Below, piece by piece: positions 1 to 14,154 of a DNA stretch of 64,000 nucleotides (position 1 is the stretch's first letter; each line of letters opens with the position of its first letter). The notes below the pieces were generated by a model that did no database searches, was not told where the DNA came from, and saw only the letters and a list, made by a program, of their open reading frames with translations. The stretch is taken from the NCBI GenBank assembly GCA_020226215.1, contig CM035231.1, forward strand, positions 56,200,876 through 56,264,875. The letters are read 5' to 3'. The translations under genes were made by a program, and so were the position numbers. Source of the DNA: Sindora glabra (taxonomy: Eukaryota > Streptophyta > Magnoliopsida > Fabales > Fabaceae).

Positions 1-1658
1 TTATGCGTTAATCAAAGTTGCATTGAAAATTATTTTTAAAAAATTTAATTTTTTACAATAAATTATTTCTTATACAATCAAATAACTTCTTTAATTCTTT
101 TTAATTCCTCCTGTTCCTTTTCGCATTGAATTCATCCTCGTTTTGAAAGTATTTGATATTGTGATAAGGATGTTTGTGTTGGAAATTATTTATAAAAATA
201 ATAATCGATTTGGTTGGGGAAAGAATTTTAAATTTTTTTACTATTTTATAATTAGTGGCGAAAATTTAGTTTATGGAGACAATATATATAAATAAAAAAT
301 TAAATATCTAAATGAAAGTAAACTATTATTTTAATTTTTAGTCTCTAATTTATATATACTAGTGTATATAACAAGTTAAATTTCATATTTTTTTATCTTT
401 ATTTAAAGTTAATTTCTCTCTTTTAATTGATAAAAAAATTATAAGGAGAAACTTATATAAGTTCTGAGGATAATATATATATATATATATATATGTAAAT
501 GTATAGTTTTATCTTTTTTTTATGAGGGCAGATATCCTCACAATGCGCAATATGCATCCACCACTATTTAAAATCTCTATTAGTTTTTCTAAAATAATAG
601 AACTAAATACACACATATATGTATATATTAAAAAGATTACCTAGTGTTTTTAGAAAAAGGAACCAACATAAGTTTTTTAAAATGTCATCCGTGAAATCTT
701 TCGTATTATATCTCATGAACACAAAGAGTGTAGATTCTTAAGTATTACACGAGAACAAAAAAATCAACTAATAGATTCAATCTTAAGTATAAAAAACAAT
801 TTAAAAAATAAATTTTCATTTAACTTTTGTGAATTTTTAAAAAAAAAACTAACAAAGTTTTGATAGATTTGAAACTTTTTATTAAAAATTGGAATTAATA
901 TCTTATTTATAAAAAAGAATGAGGATAAGAAATTGTGTCCAATTTTTCCAACAAGAAAAGCATGCCCCCAATTCATGTGAAATTGGCTAATGGTTAATTC
1001 AAAGTTTCCTATTTAGAAATACATTGTCTTAAAGTTTTCATTTTTCAAATTTAAATATTCCCAATTAGATATTTTCTATTTGAAAATATATCTCCAATAC
1101 ATATTTGAAATATGCTTAATTTATTTATTGAATATTTCTTATTTGAAATATATCTCCAATAAATATTTATAAATAAAATGTTATTACTATCAAATTTTTT
1201 CTATGGTTTTATTTCATACATTAAATAATTCAAATTATATTTTAATTTTTAGATAATTATTCCAAAAAATATTTTAATTTTTAGTACTCTGAAAATTAAC
1301 TCCCATTATTTAATTACATTGGATCACATGCATGGATCTAATCACTAGGCTACATGCATAGATTTAATGATTGGATATGTATGTGTTTTCTTATATCAAT
1401 CCAATATCATTTTCTCAATTAGCCTAATCCAATAATAGTGTGTATAAAGCCCTAAATTAGCCTGGTTATCTTATTGATACACAAATAATTGGCTTTTAAG
1501 TAATTAAGTACTTTAATTATCCTTCTATTATGGAGCTGAAATTACACTCCAAGTATATACAATCTTGTTTTAAAAAAAAAACAAACTAGCAATTAACTTA
1601 AACTATATAACAATGCGATATTAATTTTTCACTTATATTCCTTTTCATAACATTCAAT
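1..1658. other. AT-rich intergenic DNA
   Basis: No gene could be supported here on either strand. The stretch is strongly AT-rich, with a short (TA)n run near 476-494 and repeated short motifs of the type AATATATCTCCAATA around 1085-1160. The only ORF of any length (764-976, minus) is low-complexity F/K/N-rich translation typical of AT-rich noncoding DNA. Confidence 0.7.
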
Positions 1659-1659
1659 T

Positions 1660-2336
1660 AAGTACTTATTGATTTCTTTAATGATTATTTGTTAGGTTTT
1701 TTATAATTTAATTAGATTTATGACATACTTAGGCCTAAAACTTATGATCAAGTGCAGAAATTCATTAAGGTTGTTATATCATTAAATTTTATATCATTAT
1801 ATTATAATTATATTTTTAATAAATATATCAATAACAAATTATAGAGTATATTTTCACCCATTTACATTTCAAATGAGATTGTATCTATAAGAGCATAATC
1901 ATATATAATTCAATATTTAGAATAAAGTAAATTAGTACCTATGAAATTTTATTTATTTTGACAATAGTTATATAGATTTCTCTAATGATTATTAGTACCT
2001 ACTGATTTTTTCTAATAATTATTTGTTAGATTTCTTGTAATTTAATTAGATTATTGACATGCTTAGGCCTAAAACTTATCATCAAGTATTGAAATCCATT
2101 AAGGTTGTTATATTACCAAATTTTATATCATCACATTATAATTATATCTTTAATAAATATATCAACAACAAATTATAGAATATATTTTTCACTCATTTAC
2201 ATTTCAAATGTGATTGTATCTATAAGAATATAATCACATATAATTTAAAATTCAAAGTAAAGTAAATTAATACTTATAAAATTCTATTTATTTTGACAAT
2301 AGTTATATAAATTTCATTTGTGATCTTATTTTATAT
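1660..2336. repeat. Diverged tandem duplication, period about 340 bp
   Basis: Two direct copies lie head to tail, about 1660-1998 and 1999-2336. Landmarks recur in the same order in both: TTATTTGTTAG, CTTAGGCCTAAAACTTAT, CATTAAGGTTGTTATAT, TTTACATTTCAAATG, GATTGTATCTATAAGA and TTTTGACAATAGTTATAT. The offset is 344 bp at the left landmarks and 335 bp at the right, so small indels have accumulated along with substitutions. It carries no ORF. It could be a two-unit remnant of a satellite or a local duplication; the window alone does not decide. Confidence 0.8.
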
Positions 2337-3122
2337 ACCAAGTACATCCATAAAATTTATATGACCAAAATAAACCATATATATATTTCAAAATTTATAA
2401 CAACATTAATAGAGCGTCCGAACTAACTTTATTAATATATTATAAATAATAATTTTATTAATTATAAATAAATATGATTTTTATGTGAATTCATATTATA
2501 ATCACTTAAGAAATATTAGATAATTAATTGGACTTTGTAAAATTATTACACAGAAAATATTTTTTGAATAATGCCTCAAAATTTTAATTTATTTGAAATT
2601 ATTTATTATATAAAGTCAATGGCTTCATGAGCTCACTCCTATTAGTGTAATACTGCATGTTATTTTTGTGTACCAATGTAGATGAATATTGTGTGGAATG
2701 ATGAATATATTATAATTATTTAAAATAACTAACTTTTAATGATTATTATTTTTAATATTAATTAAATAATTAATTAATAATTATATTTAAATTTATTGAA
2801 TTATATTATAAATACTGAATCAAAAAATAATATAGATAAAATTATAATCGAAAAATCCATAACAAATACTTACGGAACCTTCACTTATTATGTTAATTAT
2901 TATATTTACATAAAGACAATTTTATAAACTTCACATTTTTCGAAGCCGTGAGCGCTCGATCACTTCTCTGTCAACAATAAAATTGAGATCCCTTTTCTCA
3001 CTTTTAGATCATATTTTTTATCATGTTAGATAAAAATAAATATTATATTTTTATATGTAATAAAATTAAAATATTTTTATGTATAACGAAAGCATGCCAG
3101 GAGAATTTATATCTAATCACTT
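2337..3122. other. AT-rich intergenic DNA
   Basis: I see no gene, RNA or recognisable repeat here. A short less AT-rich patch lies around 2940-3000, with no ORF of interest. Confidence 0.6.
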
Positions 3123-3356
3123 TTAATGTGGTATAAACATAAAAAATACATTATTAAGAATATGCATATAAATTGTATAATTATGAAATTCACTAAGTAA
3201 AAGAGAAAATAGATTATTAATCCGGGAATCAAAGAAGAAAGTAGAGCGGTCGGAGTTGGGAGGTTGTTGACCCGACAAAAGCTGCACCACCTTCACATGA
3301 TATGTTTCGTCCCTCTTGTGCCGACTTCTGTTTATCTCCACCAATTCCCTCTTCAT
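3123..3356 (-). other. Unrecognised short ORF (77 codons) in a GC-richer island
   Basis: An ATG-initiated minus-strand ORF starts at 3356. Its first ~50 codons lie in a patch (about 3215-3360) of clearly higher GC than its surroundings and read as ordinary charged protein, including VKVVQLLSGQQPPNSDRS. The last ~25 codons run into AT-rich DNA and become F/I/M-rich, so the natural 3' boundary is probably near 3210. No domain, signal peptide or membrane segment is convincing and I do not recognise a family. It may be an isolated exon or gene fragment left by transposition, or simply a chance ORF. Confidence 0.25.
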
Positions 3357-3365
3357 ATTTCATCC

Positions 3366-6300
3366 TAATTCTACTTTTGGTTTATGTCCTAGATTCATCT
3401 TCAAAATGTTCCTTTTGCCTTGTCTCTAGATATTTCTTCTAATTCCCTCTTTTCTAGCTCATGTTATCTCTTTGTTTCATTATTTTATTTTATTTTTGAG
3501 TAAAATGGAAGTCAAAGCCTACCAATGTGAAGAAAAGAGATTCCGACAATATCTTGTAACAATAAAAATTACGCTTGTTAAGGAAAATTACGAATACATA
3601 ATTATTGATATTCATAATTTCAAATATGAAAAATTAATCAGTCAACAATATAATTAATCTCACTATAGATATTCTAACTTCTCATGTGTGATTTTGAAGA
3701 GAACGTCCATAATTTATAAAATGGAGATAATTTTTAGAATAATTATGGTTTAGCTTTTGAAAACTATCTTAAAATTCCCATCATTCTAAATTCTAGTAAT
3801 ATCAATATTCTAAGGCAATTGTAAGTATACGAGAAAACCACATAATTCCGCTAGAAGCGACGAACCATAATCATAACCAATGTCACTCCAAAATCATTTT
3901 AACTCATGCATGTGAACAATCTCTTAAAACTCTAGCACAAGCAGTTTTATTACCACTATTATAGCTCAAACCATTAGCTTATGTCAACTTGACTCTAGAA
4001 ATTTCTTACTCATTAACATTTTTTTTTATTTACAATTTTATTATTGTTATCTATAATTTTAAAAATGAAAATATTTACAAATTTATCATAAGATTGAAAA
4101 ATTAAGTACTATTTCATTTATATTTTCACAAGTCAAAAAATTAATTTTTTAATTTTAGTATTCATTTAATCATTTTTGTATCAAAATATCTGACTTAGTA
4201 AAAATATAAAATTCAATAATATTGTGATTCTATTGTTATGGAAGCCTTGGAAATGTTTTCCGACGAAAATCACTCTATTAATTACGAAAATAAGATTGTC
4301 TATGAACTTTGAGCAATGATAATGAGAGATTTTTCGTTTTATAGCACTAATAGTTATTTGTCTTTATGGTTGCACTTAATCGATTTGCTTCTAAGTGAAG
4401 CACAAGTAATTAGCCTATTTGTGAAGCCAAAGCGAAATTTACTATTCAAGATTTTACCCAAAAGGGTGATGAATTTGGTTTTATAGTTGAAAATAATAAA
4501 CTAATAATTATTCAAAGTAATGATCAAGATTGTATTAATCAAGTAAAACAAATTCACAACTTCAACTAGAAAAATATAATATAATATAAATAAATAAAAA
4601 GATAAGAATAAAGAAAATAAACATAATAATTTATAGTAGTTTAATCTTGAAGATCTAATACTTTAAAGAATGCGTCTACTACTAAGTCTCTCTATCTTAG
4701 ATTTGAAAATAAAATTCACTATCTTTTTACTTTTCAAAGATATTTAAAGAAGTCTCGGTACAATTCTATGATTTTATCCAATTCCGTTGATATCCTCTCT
4801 CAAAAACTAATTTTTTAAGAGATTTCACACTCTTGAATATTTTAAAGATACATCATCCTAAAATATAGTAAATGAGTATTTTTAAAATCTGAAAGTAACT
4901 TATAAACTCTTAAAGCTTAAATATACAATGAAGAGTTAATGAGAGGAATTTTTGATTTTATGGGTTTAAGGAATTTAAAAGATACATTAGAAAAGAAATG
5001 AGTATATTGTGTTTATATAATAGTGAAAGCTCTTTCCTATATTTTGAGATTGAGTTGAAGTGTTTATATAGAAGTTAGAAAGTTTAAAAAATCTATTATA
5101 TACAAAATATAGCTATTACATAAATGTCAGAACTTGATGAATTAATTACACAATTAATTCACTCGACCTTCGCAAATTTAAAATTATTTTAGTGATTTGA
5201 GTGTATAATTGATTTACTTGACTATGCATTTTGAAAAATCATTTAGTGAATTGATTATGTAATTGATTCACTTGGGAGCTCATTTTGGCTTTGGACGCAT
5301 AAAATTAATTGTACAATTGATTTTGCTAGAGAAATTTTTCAAAATGAGAAGTAGGGCATGCCAAGTCTTGTGATGCATGTAGGATCAATTGTGTGATAGA
5401 TTCAAGTTGGCCAAATTACTTTCTCGACACTCAGAACTAATTGTGCAATCAATTCAAGCTAGTTGGATTATTCTTTGGACTCTCAGAATTGGTTGTGCAA
5501 TTAGTTAATTCTCCTAAATTTCAAATTTTTGATATTAATCATTAAGAAAAACATAATATTTTTCCCACAAATTGCTTCCAACTTCATCAAAGATTGTTTT
5601 GACCCAAGATTTAACTTAAAAAATATTTTCTCATTAATTAATGCTTGAATCTACTTAATTTAATTTTCTTCTTGTATAACTAATCTTAAGAAATAAAGTT
5701 TCAACTAGATTTTTAATGGTTGATCTTCAATTTTGGTCTAAAATAATGAATGTCTTTTCATCAAATTTGAGAACGTCAAAATGCGTGGACTTTTAAATAG
5801 AGTTAAGATTAACAAAATTGAGTCAAATGATGTAAATTAATCGGTTTGGTCGGATTTGTGATTCATTTTTATGCCTCATGAATCTTGTATCTCATCTTTC
5901 AATCATGTTTTGTTAGAATGGTTATAATGGCTTAATAATTAATGTATTAAATTGTATAAAGAATGTTTTGATATAGGAATAAATTGCGTATTACTTTTAG
6001 ATTGATAAAAGCTCAATAGAAAACCTTTTCATAAAACACAATTAAAAATACTAAGATAAAAATATTTTATTTATTTAATATTAAATATTAAAAAAAATAT
6101 TTTTTAAAAAATATTTAAAGATGAATTTATTTTATTTAATTATTATGATTTTAATATTTATAAATAATATATCACTTTTTTATTAATAAATATATATAAT
6201 TTCTTTATAAAACATATTTTTTTGATAAAATAGACGAAGTCTGAACCCACATAAGCAAATAAACGGTTAAGATTGTTTTGTTGACCTGACTCCATAAATG

Positions 6301-8716
6301 GGCTCCAAAATCAGGTAACAAATTATACGATGCAACCATAATTATTGATAGTTAAATACATATGTACGTCATATTTTAGATTGATGCATAAGAGGCAACC
6401 CCATTAACATAACCACTGGGAAGTATTGGCAGGTGTTGCATCTCATTTATTTTTTTATTTTAAGAATACGATATATTTTGAAAATAAAGTAAAATATTAT
6501 AATTTTCATTAAAAAATAAAATTTTAAAATTAAATAAATAATAATTAACTTTTTTAATTTTTAATAAAAAATTATAACAATTTATTTTATTTTTTAAAAT
6601 GCATATATCTTACATTCTAAAGGGGCTGATGTGAGACCTACGCAGATTAAGTTTCCCGCTGTATGATATTTGGCTTGCTCTTGTCTATTCGAAATTAAAC
6701 AAAAGTGTAATAATAATAATATGCTCTTTCTGATATATTTTCCTTTTCTACTAGAAAGTGTCATCAAATCGAATAAATTTAACTTGATATTTAGAAGTTG
6801 TTTGGTATACAAAAGTAATATAGAAAAATATAACTTTTAAATTAAGAAATATTTAAATTATTTTATTAGTCACTAATTATTAAAATAAAATAAGTAGAAT
6901 TTTTAAAAATTTTATGTTACATAAATTATGAAAATTTATTTATCTATATTTTCTTTGGCAAAAAACTTTTTATGTCATCTATAAGTAAAATACCAAATTG
7001 CCATGTTTTAGTTTAACTAATAACCACTTTAATTTTTTATTCTTAACATTTGAAAAATATAATAAATATAATTTGTTAATTATAAAATATAAATATACTT
7101 ATTTAAATATAATTATTAGTTATATGAAATAAAATTATTTCATTAAGTATATAATAAATAGAATGAGCATTATATAAATTTATATAAAATATATATTGTA
7201 TATTATATAAAAAATATAAGTTATAAATATTATTATAATTAAAATTTAATTCTAAATATAATTATATTTATTATACATCTTTATATTATATTATTTATTA
7301 TTTTAATATTCAATTAAAAATAAAAAGTGTGTATTTTTATCTATTTATATAAATTTGATAAAATTAATTATTAACTAACATTTTTCTTCATTTAAATTAT
7401 ATTTCATTTTAATATATTAAAATAATTTAAGATACATACAACAAGGACATCTTAATTTTTTAATATTAGATTATTTTACTTTTTTTAATAATTTAAAAAT
7501 AATAAATTATCAATTAAAAATTATGATGAAAAGAGAGATTAGAAATATAATGTCAAAAAAAGGATAAGTAGAAACAATTAAAATTTATTGGTATTTCTTA
7601 TATTTATATTATAATTTTGAAAGATATATTAATTATTTTGATAATATTTGTTAAAAAATTTAAAATTAAATTAAATAAAATATAAAAAATTAATTCTTAA
7701 GAAATATTAATTTTTTGGTATCAAATAAATATTTTTAAATATTTTTAAAAATTTAATTTTAAAAATTACAATTTTCTATAAGAAATTATTTTTTCATATG
7801 AATTAAATGACTTCTTGTATATTCACGTTTAATCCATATTTTTTCACACCAATTTTCATTAACGGTAATTTATTCCACGAGAAATGTGAATAAAACAAAA
7901 GAATATGAATGTATAGGCAATCCAAATACAAGCACGAGACACTTCGTACAAACTTACACTCAACTTATATGAATTCAAATTGATAATAAATCAATTCATT
8001 TAATATGAATAGTGAATGGATTATATTAGATTTGGTTTAAAATTAAATAAATTGACAGGTGAGCACATCTCAAAATTTATACTAAACTTTTAAGATATTA
8101 TTTAAAAATAATTTATAAATAATTATATAATAAAAATTAAAATAATATTTAACATAATAATTTAATAAAAATTTAATTAACAATTTTAATATTTTTAAGG
8201 AAATATAATAAATGATTAAATTTAATAAATAAACTTAAAAAATATATTTTATTAAGTAAAATTATTGAATAAATTAAACATATTAATTCAAACGAACACA
8301 TTTAATAAATAAACACACCATATATTAATGTTAGAGTTGAACTAAACTTGTTTAAATCGTAGTTGTCCTTTGAATTGATATGCCGAAATCTTGATCCAAC
8401 CTTTTTTTTTTATTTTTATTAAAGGTTTTTCTAACCTAAAGACTAATTAATACTTATATCAATTAATTTTTTTTATAAAAATGATAATAATTAATGAAAT
8501 AATTTACTTTTTTTATAAAAATAAATTATAATTAATTATTTTATTAATTTGTATCACTTTTACGAGATAAATTCCTATTTCAATAAATATTAATTAGTCC
8601 TTACCCATGGACTAGATATATAAATTAGAAAAATCCTTTATTAAATTACCCCTTGAATAATTAATTCTCATTTTAACTTTTCATCAAAAATTTATTTCTG
8701 GGGTGTCACCTTTTAT
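3366..8716. other. AT-rich intergenic DNA with possible decayed LTR remnant
   Basis: No gene is supported. About 4450-5800 is less AT-biased. It contains a run of diverged short repeats of the type AATTGTGCAATTGATTC between 5120 and 5520, following a stretch with 'tttatagtagtttaatcttg' (about 4630-4650), which is reminiscent of a decayed plant LTR. No LTR boundaries, TSD or coding remnants could be placed. A second less AT-rich patch at 6235-6450 holds nothing recognisable. About 7570-7830 ends in a motif shared with other MITE-like elements of this window. Confidence 0.5.
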
Positions 8717-8887
8717 TTATATTAAATCATTACTTGCAGCACGAGCCTTGTCCGCATCGGGGACTCCGCCGTTTGATTGCGATGGGGCTGGCGGATTGAC
8801 CAAACCGCCTTGGTCGCTTAAAACAATAGTTTTGATTGGTGGTAGAGGAACCCCACCGTTGCAGCGGCTTGGTTTCTTTATCGCCAT
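8717..8887 (-). CDS. Candidate small ORF (56 aa) in an isolated GC-rich island
   Basis: An ATG-initiated ORF on the minus strand occupies almost exactly the GC-rich island at about 8735-8890 inside very AT-rich DNA. The predicted peptide is basic at its N-terminus, proline- and glycine-rich, and repeats the motif NGGVP twice (residues about 10-14 and 40-44). It has no hydrophobic signal or membrane segment. A TATATAT tract lies about 40 nt upstream of the ATG on the same strand, too close for a normal 5' UTR unless initiation is unusually near. The opposite strand is also open across the island (8703-8939), so coding direction is not settled. I recognise no family; it could be one exon or a fragment of a larger lost gene. 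Confidence 0.3.
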   Translation of the reverse strand: MAIKKPSRCNGGVPLPPIKTIVLSDQGGLVNPPAPSQSNGGVPDADKARAASNDLI

Positions 8888-8939
8888 TTTACTACTTTTT
8901 AATGCTGATTTGGTGGAGAGATATATATTTTGGGAATGA

Positions 8940-10196
8940 ATTTCAAAAAGAGACTGAATAAGAATTAAAATTTAAATAATTATATTTTTAATAATGTATT
9001 TGAATTTTGATATTATTTTTGTTAGGCTAAAATTAAGGAATAAAAGTATTATAAGTGTGTCAAAAACTTATTATTTCCATTTTAATATATTAGTTAGATT
9101 ACTGCATATACACAAATAAAATTTTAAAAACTAATTTAGAATATAAAAGAAGCTGAAATTTTTAAATATTATCATATATCATTTAAATTAAATATTAAAC
9201 TTGTCATTTCTACAGTAAAAAAGTTTCTACGCTATATTTATAATATTAAATGTTACCTATGGGGAAGGGGTACAAATAATTTATTATCCAATGTATAACA
9301 AAAATTATAGTAAAATTTGTATCGCTCTTGTACGGTTTTCTGAACTTTTTTGGTATAAATATTTTCTTATAAAATAGATAATTAAAAAAATAAGATAAAA
9401 ATATTTTGAGAAAATGACCCATGGGTGAAGGTAATGTCACATAGGATGGTACTTGTCACGCTGTGTTAATGGTCCGACCTGCTCCCGCAAAAATTTTGAA
9501 GTTTTTAGATTTTCAAAATAATTAATAATTATTATGGTAAACAAGACATCTGCGTTGAACTTCTCTCCTCATTTGTTCCAATAATAATTACACAATTACG
9601 ACAGCGATGGACAATATGTATGCTTTACGGTTTACATACATACAAAACATATCTTGCCTGTGATTTTTGTCTTTTTCACTGTTGCAATTATCATTCCATT
9701 TAATATATGCTCAGGCAAATATATATCTTAATTATTTTCGATAAACAAGAATTATATTAATTTTAAGTTACCGAAGGACAAAAGCCTTGCATTGACTACA
9801 CTTAAGAATAACTAATCGACTAAAATTAAGAAAATATTATTAATTTTATTCTAAAAATTATATAATATCAGTAAAATGATCTTTAAGTATATAAAATTAT
9901 TAATTATTAATTTTACTTCTGTATAATAGTTCGTATGTATAATTTTATTTTTAATCTAATTATTCAAAAATAGAATTATTTATTCGAATTTATATTGAGA
10001 CATGAAATTACATGTATATATTATTATTTAAAAATAAATTCATAATTTTATATAATTGAAATATAATTTTATAAATATTTTATAATTTTATAAATTGAAT
10101 TAATAATTTAATTTATCAATAAATAAAAATTCTAATCTCAAACGCAACACTTATTAAAAAGAAAATTCATTAATATTATTACCATTTCATTTGGTG

Positions 10197-10270
<74 letters not shown>

Positions 10271-13200
10271 CCGGTCAATTTGCTGGTATTCCTGTATCGG
10301 AACTTGGAAGAAGTAAACAATGCAAAGAAGTATTAAAAATTGTAATTCAAACTCCTCTCTCTTTAATCTTTCGTTTAGAATCTCATAAAAACTAAATTTT
10401 ACTCCATTTAAAATTAAATTATAAGCAATTTTATACATAAATCTAATTTTAAATAATTTAAAATTTTCTTTTTTTATTCTTACAAATGAGAAGTAAATGT
10501 CCGAGAAAAATTAACTTCTGATACGGAGGATGTATGTATCCGTTGATCAAAACTTTTATTTTCTCTTAATAAAAATTAAAGAGGAAAGTAGAAAATTCCT
10601 AAGTCAATTTTTTTTTAATTAGTAAAAGTTTACAAGTAAAGTGTGTTGCTGCCATTTACGACTATGGCATGCCAATGATTTTTTTTTTTTAAAAAAATAT
10701 ACATATATATATCGAGATTCAAAATTAACTCTAAATTTTTTGTATAAATTAAATTAAGTTTTATAAACTTACTCTATCATTTTACATTCCATTGATAGAC
10801 TTTAATTTACATTTGAAATTTAGTTTCCTATCCTATTCTTAATATATATAATATTATTATTCTTTTTAGGCTTGAGCTGCTTACAAATCTTCTAATTCAT
10901 TAGATTATTTACACAACATTATTATTACGATATATAAGCATGAATGATTAAAGATAACACATATTATCGACTTAACTGATTAATAAATTCCTTCGTCTTT
11001 CGTTGTTTATGAAGTCTGCATTTAGAATGCCCCCCTCAAAAAAATAGAAGTTAAAATTAACTTCAATAGCACATATAATTGATTTTAAATAAATTAAATT
11101 ATCGAATTTTTATGATTCTAAAAATAGGAAAAGATATATAATAAATGGATAAAGTGGTGGGGAGCTAAAGATTTTTTCTCTTCAGCATGGAGGTATGGTG
11201 TATAATGCTTATTATTTTTGTTAATTTAATGCTTACACCGCAAAATTCCAAAAAGTTAACTTTACCAAAGTATTTTCTTAATACCACAATACGCCAAACC
11301 AACAAGTAAATTAGAAGAATAACCGATAAAAATGGAAAGAAATGTTAAATAAAAAATTATCTTCTAGAATTTTCTTCCGTAGATGTAAAGCTAACTTTTT
11401 TTTTTTTTTTTGGCTTGTGACTTAGATTGATATTTTGGTATTGTTCAAATGAATCTGATTAGAATCACTTGAGATAAAGTGTTTTAGTAAAACTCTGAAA
11501 ACATAATTCGAAGATCAAAACTTTATTTCTTGATTAAAATTTTATTTTAATTCTCAAAATATTTAATTTATATTAATTTCATATTTAAAATAACATTTGC
11601 ATCTATTTGTTTCATAAAATTTTAAATTAAAATAAAATTTTAGTCTTTTATAAAAATTAAATTGATACAAATTTTAGTTTTTATAAAAATTAAAATTTTA
11701 TCTAAACTTAAAAATTTTAAAATTAAATTAATACAAATCTTATTTTAAAAAAAAATTGATATGAACTGAATATTTAAAAAATTAACATAAGATTTTAGTC
11801 AAAACTGAATAAAAAATCTTGAAAAGTAAGAACTTAGTTTCAAATATAAGGGGTCAATATCTTCTTGTTTAATAAAAAGGAGATATAGTAGTCTATTAAT
11901 ATATTATTAAATTTTATTGTAAATTAAATTAAATTTTTAAAGTTAAATTTAATATATTATATATCAACAATGATATTTTGGTGAATGATAATCACCTTGA
12001 TTGAAGTTGAATAGAGCAAGAAAGCAAGACAACACGGTAGGTACAAAGAGTTCAATAATTCACCCAACTTTGTATAGAATCAAATCCTCCTGCAGCAAAC
12101 AACCACGGAAATATCGGAGAAAATCTTGATATATTCTGAACAGGAGAATATCATGAATTTTCTTTTTTTTTTTAAACGTAGAAGTAATAATTTATTTAAT
12201 ACATGTTTAAAAAATTTTGAATTTAAATTTTAAATATTACCAAAAATAAAATTCTTATGATAACATTGGATGTTATCAAGTATCGCATATTTTTAATAAA
12301 TAGTAAACTTTATAAAATTGTGACTTTAAGAGCAAAAATAGTTAGATATATTTAAATTAGATATAAGTTTTAATGTATTTTATTTAATAAATAATGTAGA
12401 AGCTTAAGTGTGATTTAATTCTTTTCATGAGGAGAAATAAGTGAGAAAATAAGAATAAGAAGATGAAAATAACATTGATATTTTTTCAATTCGATAAGAA
12501 ATGACTTTAAAGTATTCTGAAGAGAACTAAAGGCATCAAGACTCAGAAAAAGGAAAAGAAAAAACTAATTTTAATTAGTATTTTGTACTATAATGTTTAG
12601 CAAAGCGAATATTGATTTAACTTTAATTAAGGTATAATGATCTCTCAAAGAGGAACCAAAACCATTGACATGTGAAGATCTCCTCCTTTTGCGGCTAGTG
12701 GCCATCCTAGCGTGTATATAAAAATCCACTTTCTCTTTTTCTTTTTGCATACTTTTTTATAAGTCAAGAATCAAACACTAATTATTAATGACATGAACGA
12801 AAGTGGAACTTTGTTTTTGGGGAATTAGTATAATACACTGTTAGATGATCTCCTAACCTTAAAAAGAAGAATAAATGATCATCTTTTGGAATTAAAAGTA
12901 AAAAAAAAAAAATTTCAAACTATAATTAGTTAGCGTGGTAATATAGTTATTATACAAGTATTTCCTGCAGATTATACTAATTTTAGAAGATTTTGGGTTG
13001 GTTTGCCTTAAAGTTTTTTAAAATTAATTTCACACTATTTTAATAAAAATAATTTTAATTCACTTATAAATAAGTTTTATTATGTAAAAATTATGTCAAA
13101 AATAATAACTTTAATTCATTTATAAATGAATTTTTATATTTGAAATGTATTCAAAATATATAAAATTTAATTAAAAAATAAAATTTAATAATATTATAAT

Positions 13201-14154
13201 AAATATAATAGTAAAAAGAGAATAATTTTTTTACATAATATATGTTAGATCAAATAAAATGAATTCTAATAAAATTTTATAAATTTGATGAATTTTACAA
13301 TAATATAAATATAATTAAGAATTATAAATAAAATAAAAATAAATTTATTTTTACCTAAAGTCAAATTATTTAAAAAAATTTATTTAAAAATAAAATAAAG
13401 GGCTAAGAGAATCATTGAAATTATGTTCATAATGGCTTTTTCGGTTTTGTGGGTCCAAACATCAAAGAAGAATCCCCCGAAAAGGGGCAATGGCTCATAT
13501 AGATAAATAAAAACTCCATAAAATAATTCAAAAAAATTATACTATATTATATTATATTATAATTCAATTAATCTACACGTTCAAACCTCGAGTGGGTTGC
13601 CAAATCAGCAAGCATAATATAAAATTAAAATTTACCTATAAGCTCATGCACCTGATCTCTACTTTGTTCACCAAAAAGGGCAAATTCTCTCATCCAATCC
13701 AACGGTCTGTATCGAAGAGCACAATAGGACTTCCTACTTCTCGCCTAGACATCAACTTTTCTCCTAAATCTGTTTTTATTTGTTCAATTTTATTTCAGCT
13801 GGATATTTATTTTATTAGACTCTTCTAAAATATAAAATGTAGTTTAAAAAATAAAATAAAATATTATAATTCAAATTTAAGGGTTAATTTCATTATCACA
13901 ACTTCTTCTAAACATTAATAACTCAAAAAATTGTATATCTCTTCATTTAGCACAAATTAACATTTTTTTAGATCAGATTTATATCCACTAAAATAAAACA
14001 ACATGCTAATCACCTTAGTTGCATATTTATTAAAAATATAATATGATATAATTTAAATATTTCACTTATTTATTTGCTTCATCTATTCAGACCTAAATAA
14101 GTGTATAACAAGTAATGCTAAATTAATTAAAATAGTGTTTGAGTAACATTTCTA
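8940..14154. other. AT-rich intergenic DNA
   Basis: No gene could be supported. It contains a long (TA)n microsatellite (annotated separately) and several less AT-rich patches (9420-9660, 12000-12160, 12640-12760). The patch near 12714 has a TATA-like GTATATAAAAATCC but no credible downstream coding exon. The ORF at 13592-13828 has no recognisable domain and is treated as chance. Confidence 0.6.
10202..10266. repeat. (TA)n microsatellite, about 65 bp
   Basis: Uninterrupted TA dinucleotide run, flanked by GATTGA on the left and GTTACCGG on the right. Both overlapping short ORFs are translation of this repeat and are not genes. Confidence 0.95.

Noticed and set aside
8703..8939. Plus-strand 78-codon ORF over the GC island.
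   Set aside because: It begins at a non-ATG codon and runs into AT-rich DNA. The minus-strand ORF fits the island better, though neither is proven.
10138..10395. Overlapping YIYIYI ORFs on both strands.
   Set aside because: Pure translation of the (TA)n microsatellite.
12700..12760. TATA-like GTATATAAAAATCC as a promoter.
   Set aside because: No coding exon follows within 1.5 kb on that strand, and TATA-like strings are expected by chance in such AT-rich DNA.
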